This document shows, one piece after another, positions 28,911-48,055 of a stretch of DNA of 64,000 nucleotides. The position numbers and the translations under genes are program-made. Each line of letters opens with the position of its first letter. The stretch's first letter is position 1. The stretch comes from Streptomyces halstedii. Lineage in GTDB: Bacteria > Actinomycetota > Actinomycetes > Streptomycetales > Streptomycetaceae. Under the pieces are notes generated by a model that saw only the letters and a list, made by a program, of their open reading frames with translations, was not told the DNA's origin and did not search any database. Location of the stretch: NCBI GenBank assembly GCA_000720535.1, contig JOAZ01000028.1, forward strand, positions 1 to 64,000, written 5' to 3'.

Positions 28911-29843
28911 ATGGCCAACGCGCCTCACGAGGCGATGCACCGCATCTTCCAGGAATACCCGGGGCTCTTCTCCCGCCTGTCCGAAGTGCTCGGCGTCACC
29001 TTTCCCGAACCCACCACCACCGAAATCCTCACCAACGACCTCACGGAGAACCAGCCTCTCGAACGCCGGGTCGACACCCTTCTGCGCATCGAGACGGAGC
29101 GTGACGGGCCCTTCCTCCTGGCCATCGAGGCCCAGGGCAGGAAGGACCCCGACAAGCACGCGAGCTGGGCCTACTACTTCTCCTACCTCCTGGCGAAGTA
29201 CCGGCTGCCCACCACGCTGCTGGTCGTCTGCCAGGACCGCGCCACCGCCGAGTGGGCGGCCCGCCCGGTCCCGCTCGGCGCACCTCAATGGCCGGTGCTC
29301 ACCCTGCACCCGCTCGTCGCGGGGCCGCACAACGTTCCGTTCGTCACCGATGTGGCCGAGGCACGGAAGGACCTGGCACTCGCCACTCTCTCCGCCATCA
29401 CACACGCCGACAATCCGGACGTCGGTGCCATACTGAAAGCACTGTCCACCGCACTGCGGGACGCGCCGGAGACAATCGCCAACCCCATCGTCGAACTCAC
29501 CGCACAAGGCCTGGGTAACCGCCCGGCCGCACAACAGTGGAGGAACCTGGTGGCCGTGGACCTTTCTTTCTACACTTCACCCCTTTCGGAAGAGATCCGG
29601 GACGAAGGCCGAGACGAAGGCCGAGCTGAAGGCCGAGCTGAAGGCCGAGCCGAAGGCCGAGCCGAAGGCGAGGCCCGGGGTCAGGCCAAGAGCCTGCTGA
29701 TGATGCTCGATCTGCGCGGTGTCGACGTCCCCGACGAGGCCCGCGAGAAGATCACCGGCTGCACCGACACGAAGCTCCTGGACCGGTGGTTCGCGCGCGC
29801 CGCCACCGCCACCTCCGCCGAGGAGATCTTCGCCGGGGAGTGA
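28911..29843 (+). CDS. Rpn/PD-(D/E)XK nuclease-family (transposase-like) protein
   Basis: 310 aa. The N-terminal domain has Asp55 in RRVDTLLRIE and the Glu73-x-Gln75 pair in FLLAIEAQGRKDPDKH, the D...ExQ arrangement of the PD-(D/E)XK/Rpn fold (recombination-promoting nucleases, formerly YhgA-like transposases). Around residues 225-255 is a run of (D/A)EGR units encoded by a 12-bp tandem repeat, followed by a helical C-terminus (SLLMMLDLRGVDVPDEAREK). The repeat-plus-C-terminal layout is known in Rpn families. Nuclease activity is inferred, not shown. Confidence 0.82.
   Translation: MANAPHEAMHRIFQEYPGLFSRLSEVLGVTFPEPTTTEILTNDLTENQPLERRVDTLLRIETERDGPFLLAIEAQGRKDPDKHASWAYYFSYLLAKYRLPTTLLVVCQDRATAEWAARPVPLGAPQWPVLTLHPLVAGPHNVPFVTDVAEARKDLALATLSAITHADNPDVGAILKALSTALRDAPETIANPIVELTAQGLGNRPAAQQWRNLVAVDLSFYTSPLSEEIRDEGRDEGRAEGRAEGRAEGRAEGEARGQAKSLLMMLDLRGVDVPDEAREKITGCTDTKLLDRWFARAATATSAEEIFAGE
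29601..29672 (+). repeat. 12-bp x 6 in-frame tandem repeat in the Rpn-like gene
   Basis: Six consecutive 12-base units of the form G(A/C)(C/T)GAAGGCCGA: two GACGAAGGCCGA, two GCTGAAGGCCGA, two GCCGAAGG(C) variants. Each encodes a four-residue (D/A)EGR unit, so slippage would change length without shifting frame. Confidence 0.95.
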
Positions 29844-29857
29844 TTCCGGACCCCGCA

Positions 29858-29903
29858 CGCCCGCGCCCCGTCCCCGGCCTGTCCGGGCGGCGGGGCGCGG
29901 GCG
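29858..29903 (+). terminator. Hairpin downstream of the Rpn-like gene
   Basis: Perfect 13-bp stem CGCCCGCGCCCCG/CGGGGCGCGGGCG with a 20-base GC-rich loop, 15 bases after the stop. Confidence 0.7.
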
Positions 29904-29963
29904 TTGCCGTACCGGGTCGACCGGCCCGTGGACGCGCCGCTCCGGACGCGAGGACCGGCCTCA

Positions 29964-29992
29964 TTGACAGGTGACGGCCGGATACGTGTAAA
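29964..29992 (+). promoter_or_regulatory. Consensus-like promoter upstream of the nitroreductase-hemerythrin gene
   Basis: TTGACA (29964-29969), 17-base spacer, TGTAAA (29987-29992): a very good principal-sigma match. The predicted start is near 29999, leaving a leader of about 340 bases before the ATG at 30339. In that leader an ATG at 30077 with AAGGGG before it opens a 9-codon reading frame (MSIHSAPCT); no other gene is supported in the 495-base gap 29844-30338. Confidence 0.6.
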
Positions 29993-30338
29993 TGAACCCG
30001 GTGTCACGTGGCACCGGCCACAGAGCAGTGGGCCGGCCGGTGATCGGGCGAACACCCTTCACTCAAGGGGTCCCGTATGAGTATCCACTCCGCGCCCTGT
30101 ACATGACGTAGCGCGGCAGCCGCACGTCGTCTCTCTTCGCCCTCCGGCCACCGGCACCGCCGTGTCGCCCGTAGTGTCCGACGGCCTCCGCACCGGTCGC
30201 GCGTTCCGCCGCCGTTGCGTGGGACCGTCCGCGACCCCGCGTCCCGAGACCGTGCGGCCGCTCCGCCCCGCAGACCTCGTCCCTGGCATGCCCGCGGCCA
30301 CCGCGGCGCACGCCCATGTCTTGTGGAGACACAGCCGT

Positions 30339-31283
30339 ATGCCCATGTCGTTCAATGAATCGGTCATCGAGGAGTTCCGCGCCAACGAAGGAAAGGTGGG
30401 CGGCCCGTTCCAGGGGGGCGATCTGCTCCTTCTGACGACGACCGGCGCCAGGTCCGGTGCCGAGCACACCACTCCCCTCGGGTACGTCCGCCACGGCGAC
30501 GCACTCGTCCTCGTCGGGTCGAACCTGGGCGGCCCGCGCCACCCCGCCTGGTACCACAACCTGCTCGCCCACCCCGTGGTGCGGGTGGAGGTCGGTACCC
30601 GTACCTTCGAGGCCCTCGCGGTCCCCGCCGAGGGGGCCAGGCGCGACGAGCTGTTCGCGCACGCCGTCCGGATGGCTCCGGGATACGGCGACTACCAGGC
30701 CCGGACCAGCCGCACCCTGCCGGTCGTGGTGCTGGAACGTGCCGAGCCCGACGGCTGGGAAGGCCCCCGGGACGTCGCCACCCTCGCGGACAAACTCATG
30801 GAGGTCCACACCTGGCTGCGCGCCCAGTTGCGGCAGGTGAGGGCGGAGGCCGACGCCCACTTCCGCGCACGAGCGGCCCACCAGGGGCCGGGCGCCCCAC
30901 CGCCTCCCGGTCTCGGCCTCCAGATCAGGCAGCGCTGCCTGGCGTTCTGCCAGGCCCTGGAGTTCCACCACACCAGCGAGGACGCCCATCTGTTCCCCGG
31001 AATCACCCGCCACCACCCGCACCTGACCGACGTCTTCGACCGGCTCCGCGACGAACACCGCACCGTCGCACGGCTCCAGGGCGAGCTGGTGGCCCTCCTG
31101 GGCGACATCGCCACCGCCGACCCGCAGCGCTTCCGAACCGAGCTGACGGAGATGTCGAGGGAACTGAACGCGCATCTCGACTACGAGGAGGAGTCGATCC
31201 TGCCCCTTCTCGCCGGGATCCCCTGGCCACCGGCGCCGCCCGTGCCCCCGGCCGAGGGCGGGAAGGACGGCACCACCGCCTGA
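30339..31283 (+). CDS. Deazaflavin-dependent nitroreductase/hemerythrin fusion protein
   Basis: 314 aa with two domains. Residues about 1-135 match the F420-binding nitroreductase (DUF385) family: LLLLTTTGARSGAEHTTPLG, GDALVLVGSNLGGPRHPAWY and a VEVGTRTF strand. Residues about 150-295 form a hemerythrin-like helical bundle with ligand candidates His157, His210/211, Glu214, His240, His279 and Glu283/284 (LEFHHTSEDAHLF, LRDEHRTV, LNAHLDYEEE). A plausible role is redox or oxygen/NO-linked chemistry using reduced F420; this is inference. ATG at 30339 has GGAG ten bases upstream and begins the conserved region; the open frame to 30162 adds Arg-rich, unconserved sequence. Confidence 0.88.
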   Translation: MPMSFNESVIEEFRANEGKVGGPFQGGDLLLLTTTGARSGAEHTTPLGYVRHGDALVLVGSNLGGPRHPAWYHNLLAHPVVRVEVGTRTFEALAVPAEGARRDELFAHAVRMAPGYGDYQARTSRTLPVVVLERAEPDGWEGPRDVATLADKLMEVHTWLRAQLRQVRAEADAHFRARAAHQGPGAPPPPGLGLQIRQRCLAFCQALEFHHTSEDAHLFPGITRHHPHLTDVFDRLRDEHRTVARLQGELVALLGDIATADPQRFRTELTEMSRELNAHLDYEEESILPLLAGIPWPPAPPVPPAEGGKDGTTA

Positions 31284-31472
31284 CCGGCCTGCCCCGGGCC
31301 CTTCCGCACCCGACTCACCGCCTGGACCAGGCAACCCGTCGTTCCTGATCTCCGTCTGTCCACGCGGGACGGCCCGGTCGGCCGGCCCCCGTCGAGCGAC
31401 GGACACGCAGCACGGCACGCGGCACCAGGCGGTTCGCCACCCGCTGCGGGGGAAGCGGATGGAGCACACGGC

Positions 31473-33590
31473 ATGACGGATCGGCCCCGCGCACACCTGG
31501 AACTCCCGCAGCCCGAGCCCCCGCACCACCAACCACCCCGCCCCGGCCCCCCGCGTCCGGGCACACCGCGCCGCGCCGTTGTCGCCGCGCTGGCCGCCAC
31601 CGCCGGCGCGGCGGCGCTCGGCGCCTGCTCCGTACCGCCGCCCCGGCGCGGTGACCCGCCCGCCGACCCGGCGCCCGGCCTGACCATCGGCGCCGGCCGC
31701 CGGGCCTGCCTGATGCAGATCCTCGCCCACCCGGACGACGACCTGTACTTCATGAACCCCGACACCCAGCAGGCCGTCGACGCCGGTACCCCGCTGGTCT
31801 GCGTCTATCTCACCGCGGGTGAGGCGGACGGCCTCAACAAGGTGCCCGGCGCCCCGCACCCGGCCCCCGACAAGGCCGGTTACTCCTCCGCCCGCCACCA
31901 GGGGCTCCGGCAGGCGTACGCGACCCTGCTCGGGCTGGAGAAGTTCACGCCCTGGGACGTGTCCGTCGCCGAGCTCGCCGGGAACCACCTCGCCGAGGTG
32001 AACACCCTCACCGACGGGCTGCGCCGGGTCGAACTGGTCTTCCTGAACACGGCCATGCACACCACCCGCCACCGGCTCGGCCTGCCCAGCCTCTGGCAGG
32101 ACCGGCACCTCTCGCTGCGCACCGTCGTCGCCGAGGGGTCGCCGCTGCGCCGGCCCGGTGCGTACACGTACGACGGGCTCCTGGACGTCCTCGTCGGGCT
32201 GCTGGACAACCACCGCCCCACCCTCGTGCACACCCTGGACCCCGACCCGGACATCCAGCACAGCACCGAGGCCGCCCGCCGCGCGGACAGCGAGCAGCGT
32301 GGCTACTCCGACCACGCCGACCACACCGCCGCGGCCTGCTTCGCCTGGGCGGCGCTGATCCGCTGGGTCGCCCGGACGACGGCGGGCGGCGGTGAGGTAC
32401 CGGCGTTCGTGGTGACCGCCTACCGGGGGTACTACAACCGGCACTGGCCGAAGAACCTGCCCCCCGGGGTCGTGGCCGAGAAGGCCGCGCACCTCGTCCC
32501 GTACGGCGGCTCGCCCGACTGGGACTGCGGGAACCCGTCGGGATGCGGTGACTACAACGTGGGCGGGAAGCGCCCCCTGACCAACCGGAAGGGCTGGGTC
32601 CGCTCCACCGTCCACCGCTACCCCGGGCCCCGGGCCGCCGTCGCCGCCGAGGCGGACGGGCGGCTCGTCGCGTACGCGGTGCTGGGGCTGCGGCTGGTGC
32701 GGTGGCGGGAGACCGGGCCGGGCAGCGGCGTCTGGGGCCCGCCGCACGACCTCGGCGGCGGCCCGCTCGCCCCGGCCCTGGCCACGGCCACCGCCGGAAA
32801 CGGGCGCCTGCTGCTCTTCGCCCTGCGCTTCGCGGCACTCGGCGGGCACGGCGCGAACAACACACGCGAGGTCGTGGTCCTGGAACAGAGCACCCCGGAC
32901 GGCGGCTTCCTCGCCTGGCGTGGCCTCGGCAACCCCTGCCCCGGCCGTGACGAGGGCCGGCGGATCGGCGTCCCGGTGGCGGTCACCGCACCGGACGGCC
33001 GGGTCCACCTCTTCGTACGTACCGCCGAGAAGGGGCTCAGCACCCGGGTGCGGGAGAGCGACGGCCGGTGGAGCACCTGGCGTGACATGGGCGGCGGCGA
33101 GGCGCAGGACGGTTTCCGCACCGCGGTGGACGGCGAGGGCCGGGTCCATGTGTACGGAGCGGGCCACCACGCCGTGCACCACTGGACCCAGGACGCCCCC
33201 GGCGAGCCGCTGACCGCCCGTACCCAGATCGACGCGGGCCCGGTGCCCGGCACCTGCCCGGCCGCCCTGCCCGCCGACGACGGCACCGTGGACCTCTACT
33301 ACCGGGGCGCGGCCGACGCCTCGGTCACCGTGGTGCACGCGGGAGGCGCGACGGACCTGCGGGGCTTCGACGGGTACGGACCGGTCACCGCCGCCGCCTC
33401 CCCACAGGGCCCCGTCCTGCTCGGCCGCACCGCGAAGGGCCTGGTCCAGCTCCGTGCGGGCGCGGACCGTTCCGTACGGGACCAGGGCCCCGTGGCAACG
33501 GCCGGGACCGCCCTCCACATCGGCGGGGACGGCCGGGCGGTGGTGGTGGGCCTCGGCCCGGACGCGCGGCCGTGGCTCTGGCGGCCGTAA
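31473..33590 (+). CDS. Exported PIG-L family deacetylase with C-terminal beta-propeller
   Basis: 705 aa. A Pro-rich N-terminus leads to a twin-arginine/lipoprotein signal (RR at 33-34, hydrophobic Ala-rich stretch, lipobox LGAC with Cys52), so it is predicted to be surface-anchored. The PIG-L/LmbE domain (about 75-360) has the zinc motif AHPDDD (His86, Asp88, Asp89) and the later SDHADH histidines; such enzymes N-deacetylate GlcNAc-type substrates. Residues about 380-705 are a repetitive beta-rich domain (RVHLFVRT, RVHVYGAG, GTVDLYYRG) like the PLL/fucose-lectin propellers. GGATGGAG precedes the ATG. Substrate unknown. Confidence 0.88.
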   Translation: MTDRPRAHLELPQPEPPHHQPPRPGPPRPGTPRRAVVAALAATAGAAALGACSVPPPRRGDPPADPAPGLTIGAGRRACLMQILAHPDDDLYFMNPDTQQAVDAGTPLVCVYLTAGEADGLNKVPGAPHPAPDKAGYSSARHQGLRQAYATLLGLEKFTPWDVSVAELAGNHLAEVNTLTDGLRRVELVFLNTAMHTTRHRLGLPSLWQDRHLSLRTVVAEGSPLRRPGAYTYDGLLDVLVGLLDNHRPTLVHTLDPDPDIQHSTEAARRADSEQRGYSDHADHTAAACFAWAALIRWVARTTAGGGEVPAFVVTAYRGYYNRHWPKNLPPGVVAEKAAHLVPYGGSPDWDCGNPSGCGDYNVGGKRPLTNRKGWVRSTVHRYPGPRAAVAAEADGRLVAYAVLGLRLVRWRETGPGSGVWGPPHDLGGGPLAPALATATAGNGRLLLFALRFAALGGHGANNTREVVVLEQSTPDGGFLAWRGLGNPCPGRDEGRRIGVPVAVTAPDGRVHLFVRTAEKGLSTRVRESDGRWSTWRDMGGGEAQDGFRTAVDGEGRVHVYGAGHHAVHHWTQDAPGEPLTARTQIDAGPVPGTCPAALPADDGTVDLYYRGAADASVTVVHAGGATDLRGFDGYGPVTAAASPQGPVLLGRTAKGLVQLRAGADRSVRDQGPVATAGTALHIGGDGRAVVVGLGPDARPWLWRP

Positions 33591-33776
33591 CGGGACGGTG
33601 CACCTCCGGTCGAAGCCACGGCGCCTTCACCGTCGCGGCCGTCCACCCGCGCCTCGTACCGGTATAACGCCGCGTCATGGCCAGACGTTAGGTTCCCGGC
33701 GCCGCCGTTCTCCGGGAATCTGGGGCCCGTCCACCCCCACAGACACGCCCCCGCGTGTCCCGCGAAACGAGGAAGC

Positions 33777-34499
33777 ATGCGAATAACCAGGCTGGCCCCC
33801 GCTGTCGCCGCCGCAGCGGTCACGGTCCTCGCCCTGCTCTCCCCCACCGCCTCGGCCGCCGAGGCCGCTCCCGTCCCCGCGACCCAGGCCGTCCAGCCCA
33901 TCATCGGCGGCGGCTACGCCCAGAACGCTCCCTGGGCCGCCCGCCTCCTCTCCAACGGCAGAGAGACCTGTTCGTCCACGCTCATCGCCCCGACGTGGAT
34001 CCTCACCGCCAAGCACTGCGTGGCCTCCGGCGGGCTCTCCTTCCGCATCGGCAGCCTCGACCAGCACAGCGGCGGCACCGTGGCCAACGGCATCCAGACC
34101 TACACCCACGGCGCGGACCTCGCGCTGGTCCGCCTGGACCGCTCGGTACAGGGGACGTACGCCCGGCTCGGCCAGCCCGGCACCGTACGGGTCGGCCAGA
34201 ACGTGCAGGTCTACGGCTGGGGCGCCACCTCCCAGTGCGGCTCCGAGGCCAACTGCCAGTCCCGCTACCTCAAGGTCGCCAACGTGACCGTGACCAGCGG
34301 CTGCACCGACGCCTACGGGGGCTCCGCGATCTGCGCCCGGCGCGGCGACGGCATCACCGCGGGCGGGGACTCGGGCGGCCCGATGATGGCCGACGGCGTC
34401 CAGGTCGGCGTCGCCTCCACCAGCGACCGCCAGACCACCACCGCGTACACCAACGTCACCGCGTACCGCTCCTGGATCCAGCAGGTCGCCGGCGTCTGA
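33777..34499 (+). CDS. Secreted S1-family serine protease
   Basis: 240-aa preproenzyme. It has a Sec signal peptide ([20 protein letters not shown], cleavage after ASA near residue 27), a short propeptide and the mature start IIGGG. The triad is His80 (LTAKHC), Asp114 (GADLALV) and Ser199 (GGDSGGP). Cysteines at C65/C81, C154/C160 and C176/C187 could pair. The residue six before the catalytic Ser is Ile, not the Asp of trypsins, so cleavage after Arg/Lys is not expected. GAGGAAG precedes the ATG; TTAGGT about 80 bases upstream may be its -10. Confidence 0.92.
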   Translation: MRITRLAPAVAAAAVTVLALLSPTASAAEAAPVPATQAVQPIIGGGYAQNAPWAARLLSNGRETCSSTLIAPTWILTAKHCVASGGLSFRIGSLDQHSGGTVANGIQTYTHGADLALVRLDRSVQGTYARLGQPGTVRVGQNVQVYGWGATSQCGSEANCQSRYLKVANVTVTSGCTDAYGGSAICARRGDGITAGGDSGGPMMADGVQVGVASTSDRQTTTAYTNVTAYRSWIQQVAGV

Positions 34500-34525
34500 C
34501 CCGGGGCACCGGAGGCCGACACGGC

Positions 34526-34563
34526 GAAGGGCCCCGCACCTCTCGCGAGGTGCGGGGCCCTTC
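34526..34563. terminator. Bidirectional terminator between protease gene and tuf
   Basis: Perfect 16-bp stem GAAGGGGCCCCGCACCT-type (arms GAAGGGCCCCGCACCT/AGGTGCGGGGCCCTTC) with a 6-base loop, 26 bases after the protease stop and 45 after the convergent tuf stop. Confidence 0.85.
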
Positions 34564-34608
34564 TTGGTGCTCTGTGCGGAGCTACCAGGTCAGACGGTCA
34601 AGTGTGAA

Positions 34609-35802
<1,194 letters not shown>

Positions 35803-35959
35803 TGGGTCCTCCTGGAGTGGTTCTGTACGCCTTGCTTCATCGGCGCCAGGTGATCTTTGCTGGAATGCCGGTGCCGGGGGCATCCGACGCGTGAGCGAAC
35901 TCGGCGTCGCATGCCCTGCCGGGCTCCGGTGACAAGCCTAAAGCGTGTACTCGGGTGAG

Positions 35960-38089
<2,130 letters not shown>

Positions 38090-38127
38090 AAGGCTCAGTC
38101 TTCTCTCGGTTTCGATGGGGTGAGCGA

Positions 38128-38598
38128 CTACCAGCGGTAGTGCGCGAAGGCCTTGTTGGACTCGGCCATCTTGTGGGTGTCCTCGCGCTTCTTGACCGCG
38201 GCGCCGAGACCGTTGGAGGCGTCCAGCAGCTCGTTCATGAGGCGCTCGGTCATGGTCTTCTCGCGGCGGGCGCGGGAGTAACCGACGACCCAGCGCAGCG
38301 CGAGGGTGGCGGCGCGACCGGGCTTGACCTCGATCGGCACCTGGTAGGTGGCGCCACCGACACGGCGGGACTTGACCTCAAGCGAGGGCTTGACGTTCTC
38401 AAGCGCGCGCTTCAGCGTGATGACCGGGTCTGCGCCGGTCTTCTCGCGGAGGCCTTCCATGGCGCCGTACACGATCCGCTCGGCGGTGGAACGCTTGCCG
38501 TTGAGCAGGATCTTGTTGATCAGCGAGGTGACAAGAGGAGAACCGTAGACCGGGTCGATGATGACCGGGCGCTTCGGGGCGGGGCCCTTACGAGGCAT
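38128..38598 (-). CDS. rpsG: 30S ribosomal protein S7
   Basis: 156-aa head-nucleating protein, [20 protein letters not shown] and [20 protein letters not shown]. Two bases after the rpsL stop region. Confidence 0.98.
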   Translation of the reverse strand: MPRKGPAPKRPVIIDPVYGSPLVTSLINKILLNGKRSTAERIVYGAMEGLREKTGADPVITLKRALENVKPSLEVKSRRVGGATYQVPIEVKPGRAATLALRWVVGYSRARREKTMTERLMNELLDASNGLGAAVKKREDTHKMAESNKAFAHYRW

Positions 38599-38600
38599 TC

Positions 38601-38972
38601 TTACTTCTCCTTCTTGGCGCCGTAGCGGCTGCGGGCCTGCTTGCGGTTCTTGACACCCTGGGTGTCGAGCGAGCCGCGGATGATCTTGTAACGAACACCC
38701 GGCAGGTCCTTCACACGGCCACCACGCACGAGCACGATGGAGTGCTCCTGCAGGTTGTGTCCCTCACCCGGGATGTAGGCCGTGACCTCGATGCCGGAGG
38801 TCAGGCGCACACGCGCGACCTTACGGAGCGCCGAGTTCGGCTTCTTCGGGGTGGTCGTGAACACACGCGTGCAGACACCACGACGCTGGGGCGAACCCTC
38901 GAGCGCGGGCGTCTTGTTCTTCTCGACCTTGTCCTGCCGGCCCTTCCGGACCAGCTGCTGGATCGTAGGCAC
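38601..38972 (-). CDS. rpsL: 30S ribosomal protein S12
   Basis: 123-aa decoding-centre protein, [20 protein letters not shown]. The two streptomycin-resistance hot spots carry the sensitive-type lysines ([10 protein letters not shown] and [11 protein letters not shown]). First gene of the str operon rpsL-rpsG-fusA-tuf. Confidence 0.98.
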   Translation of the reverse strand: MPTIQQLVRKGRQDKVEKNKTPALEGSPQRRGVCTRVFTTTPKKPNSALRKVARVRLTSGIEVTAYIPGEGHNLQEHSIVLVRGGRVKDLPGVRYKIIRGSLDTQGVKNRKQARSRYGAKKEK

Positions 38973-39020
38973 TACTTCTCCGGTTTCTGTGTGCCGTTCG
39001 TGAAACTAACCTGGAACACT

Positions 39021-39047
39021 CTCCGACCCACGCGGTCGGGTGTGTCG
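39021..39047 (-). promoter_or_regulatory. Conserved leader element of the rpsL operon
   Basis: Matches the rpsJ leader element (24906-24932) at 26 of 27 positions; the only change is A for G in CGACAC(A/G)CCC. The hairpin CCGACC-(GCGTG)-GGTCGG and the following GTTCCAG heptamer (11 rather than about 30 bases downstream) are kept. It ends about 50 bases before the rpsL start. Confidence 0.6.
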
Positions 39048-39166
39048 AATACTGCAAGCTCCCGCCAAGAGGCGGAACGAGCGCAGATTGCAGTGGCCGC
39101 ATATGACTCGCCGTGCGGTTGAGGACACGCACACGAGCCCAAGGCACACCCCAGGCACAAGGCTTG

Positions 39167-39195
39167 AGCGTACCTACCTCACGGAGCTGGGTCAA
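39167..39195 (-). promoter_or_regulatory. rpsL (str operon) promoter
   Basis: Minus-strand TTGACC (39190-39195), 17-base spacer, TACGCT (39167-39172). The predicted leader is about 185 bases and includes the conserved element. The 507-base gap 38973-39479 otherwise contains the rpoC terminator and about 230 bases of GC-rich sequence in which I see nothing else. Confidence 0.7.
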
Positions 39196-39431
39196 AACAA
39201 ATGCCGCGCGGCCGACCGGAGCACCCGGCCACCACTCCTGAGGGTGACGGCGTACGGCCCCGAGAGGCCCGGCACGGGCCCCTGGGGCGGCTGCCGCCCC
39301 TTCTCCGGGCCCTCCGGGGCACGGCAGGTCCGGACGTACCGGACAGGTGGCCTCGCACCCCTCTCCGCCCGCCGCCCCACCGCTCTGTGAAGGCCGTCAC
39401 AGGCCGGCCACCGCCGCCGCGGGCACACGAA

Positions 39432-39468
39432 AGGGCGGCCACCCCGTCCGCAACGGGATGGCCGCCCT
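39432..39468 (-). terminator. Terminator downstream of rpoC
   Basis: 16-bp stem AGGGCGGCCACCCCGT/ACGGGATGGCCGCCCT with one mismatch and a 5-base loop, 12 bases after the rpoC stop. Confidence 0.75.
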
Positions 39469-39479
39469 CTCACCCACTT

Positions 39480-43379
<3,900 letters not shown>

Positions 43380-43471
43380 TTGTCGTCAATCCCTCTTTCG
43401 GGGGTTCGAGCCCCCTCGCTTCACGCGAGAAATCGGGGCACTTCAGCAATGGTCTGAACGGGTCCGGGGAG

Positions 43472-43502
43472 GGCCGGCCGGATCACGGGGATCCGGCCGG
43501 CC
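43472..43502 (-). terminator. Hairpin between rpoB and rpoC
   Basis: Perfect 13-bp stem GGCCGGCCGGATC/GATCCGGCCGGCC with a 5-base loop, immediately after the rpoB stop. Since rpoC must be expressed with rpoB, it is more likely an attenuator or an RNA-stabilising/processing stem than a full terminator. Confidence 0.55.
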
Positions 43503-43508
43503 GGCCCG

Positions 43509-46994
<3,486 letters not shown>

Positions 46995-47157
46995 GAGGGG
47001 GTCCTTCCGAGGGCTCGGACTCACTACGCGCGTACCGGCCCCAAGCCCGACACAGCGACAGAAGTCCCCAGGTCAGGGAAGATCCGGTCATCGGTGCTAG
47101 GCGTGGGCATGCCCCTGGTGACGGGCAGGAGGCAGCTAACAGGCAGCGCAAAGGGTC

Positions 47158-47186
47158 AGTGTAGCCAAGTGCCACACTGATGTCCA
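47158..47186 (-). promoter_or_regulatory. rpoBC promoter
   Basis: Minus-strand TGGACA (47181-47186), 17-base spacer, TACACT (47158-47163). The predicted leader is about 155 bases. The 599-base gap between rplL and rpoB holds this promoter and the rplL terminator; the remaining 300 bases show no gene. Confidence 0.7.
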
Positions 47187-47498
47187 GTCGGGGTACTCAG
47201 AGACCCACGTAGCTCGCAACAGCTGTTCTCAACACCTATGAATAGACCTCGCGCGGTGCGCGCTCTTCTTTACTGCCCTCTTCGCTCACGATCCATGCCT
47301 CGGAACCGGATCGAGATGACGACGCGTCCTGAGAATTGCGCGCCGCGTGCGGTTCGTCAAGGCCCCGAGGCCCGGACGGGCCCCCCGCGATCTTCACCCG
47401 TCGCCCGGGGACCCCGGTTGACGCCCCCGGAGGAACGCACGGCGAAGATCACCCTACTCGTCACCGGCAGAAGATCAAGGCAGCCTCCCGGAGCACGC

Positions 47499-47534
47499 CG
47501 AAGGGCGACCACCCGGATGGGTGATCGCCCTTCG
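47499..47534 (-). terminator. Terminator downstream of rplL
   Basis: 16-bp stem CGAAGGGCGACCACCC/GGGTGATCGCCCTTCG with one wobble and a short loop, 60 bases after the rplL stop. It insulates rplJL from rpoBC, so rpoBC depends largely on its own promoter. Confidence 0.75.
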
Positions 47535-47593
47535 CGATGTGACGTCCCCGCCTCGCGGCAGGGGGTCCTACAGGAGTCCGGAGACTCCAGGGG

Positions 47594-47971
47594 TCACTTG
47601 ACCTCGACGGAGGCGCCGGCGGCCTTGAGGGACTCGGCAGCCTTGTCCGCGGCCTCCTTGGCGACCTTCTCGAGGACCGGCTTCGGGGTGCCGTCGACGA
47701 GGTCCTTGGCCTCCTTCAGGCCCAGCGAGGTCAGCTCACGCACGACCTTGATGACCTGGATCTTCTTCTCGCCGGCGCCGGTGAGGATGACGTCGAACTC
47801 GTCCTGCTCGACAGCGGCCTCGGCGGCCGGGGCGGCAGCGGCGACGGCGGCGGCCGGCGCGGCGGCGGTGACGTCGAACTTCTCCTCGAAGGCCTTCACG
47901 AACTCGGAGAGCTCGATGAGGGTCATGCCTTCGAACTGCGCGAGCAGGTCGTCCTGGGACAGCTTCGCCAT
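47594..47971 (-). CDS. rplL: 50S ribosomal protein L7/L12
   Basis: 125-aa stalk protein that recruits translational GTPases. N-terminal dimer domain [20 protein letters not shown], Ala-rich hinge (about 36-52) and C-terminal domain [20 protein letters not shown]. 84 bases after rplJ. Confidence 0.98.
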   Translation of the reverse strand: MAKLSQDDLLAQFEGMTLIELSEFVKAFEEKFDVTAAAPAAAVAAAAPAAEAAVEQDEFDVILTGAGEKKIQVIKVVRELTSLGLKEAKDLVDGTPKPVLEKVAKEAADKAAESLKAAGASVEVK

Positions 47972-48055
47972 GACAGGCGTCCTTCCACTATTCGGCTGGT
48001 GCCGGATGTATGTGTCGGCGGGCGTACGTGGAGCCCGCTGGACCGCTGAGCGTGA

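Noticed and set aside
29601-29672. Tandem short repeats considered as a CRISPR array
   Set aside because: Units are 12 bp, contiguous, without unique spacers, and lie in a coding frame.
30077-30106. 9-codon frame MSIHSAPCT with a good binding site as a regulatory leader peptide
   Set aside because: It could be one, but a single short frame without codon bias or a following attenuator hairpin is too little evidence to list as a gene; mentioned only in the promoter entry.
29992-30111. A 40-codon frame starting right at the promoter -10 before the nitroreductase gene
   Set aside because: Its ATG overlaps the predicted -10, has no ribosome-binding site and no recognisable product.
38601-38972. 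Possible streptomycin-resistance mutation in rpsL, and rifampicin-resistance mutation in rpoB
   Set aside because: The hot-spot residues I can read are the usual sensitive-type ones in both proteins.
43401-43416. A GGGGGTTCGAGCCCCC sequence resembling a tRNA T-arm between rpoB and rpoC
   Set aside because: No acceptor, D- or anticodon arm can be assembled around it; it is a simple hairpin in the intergenic region.
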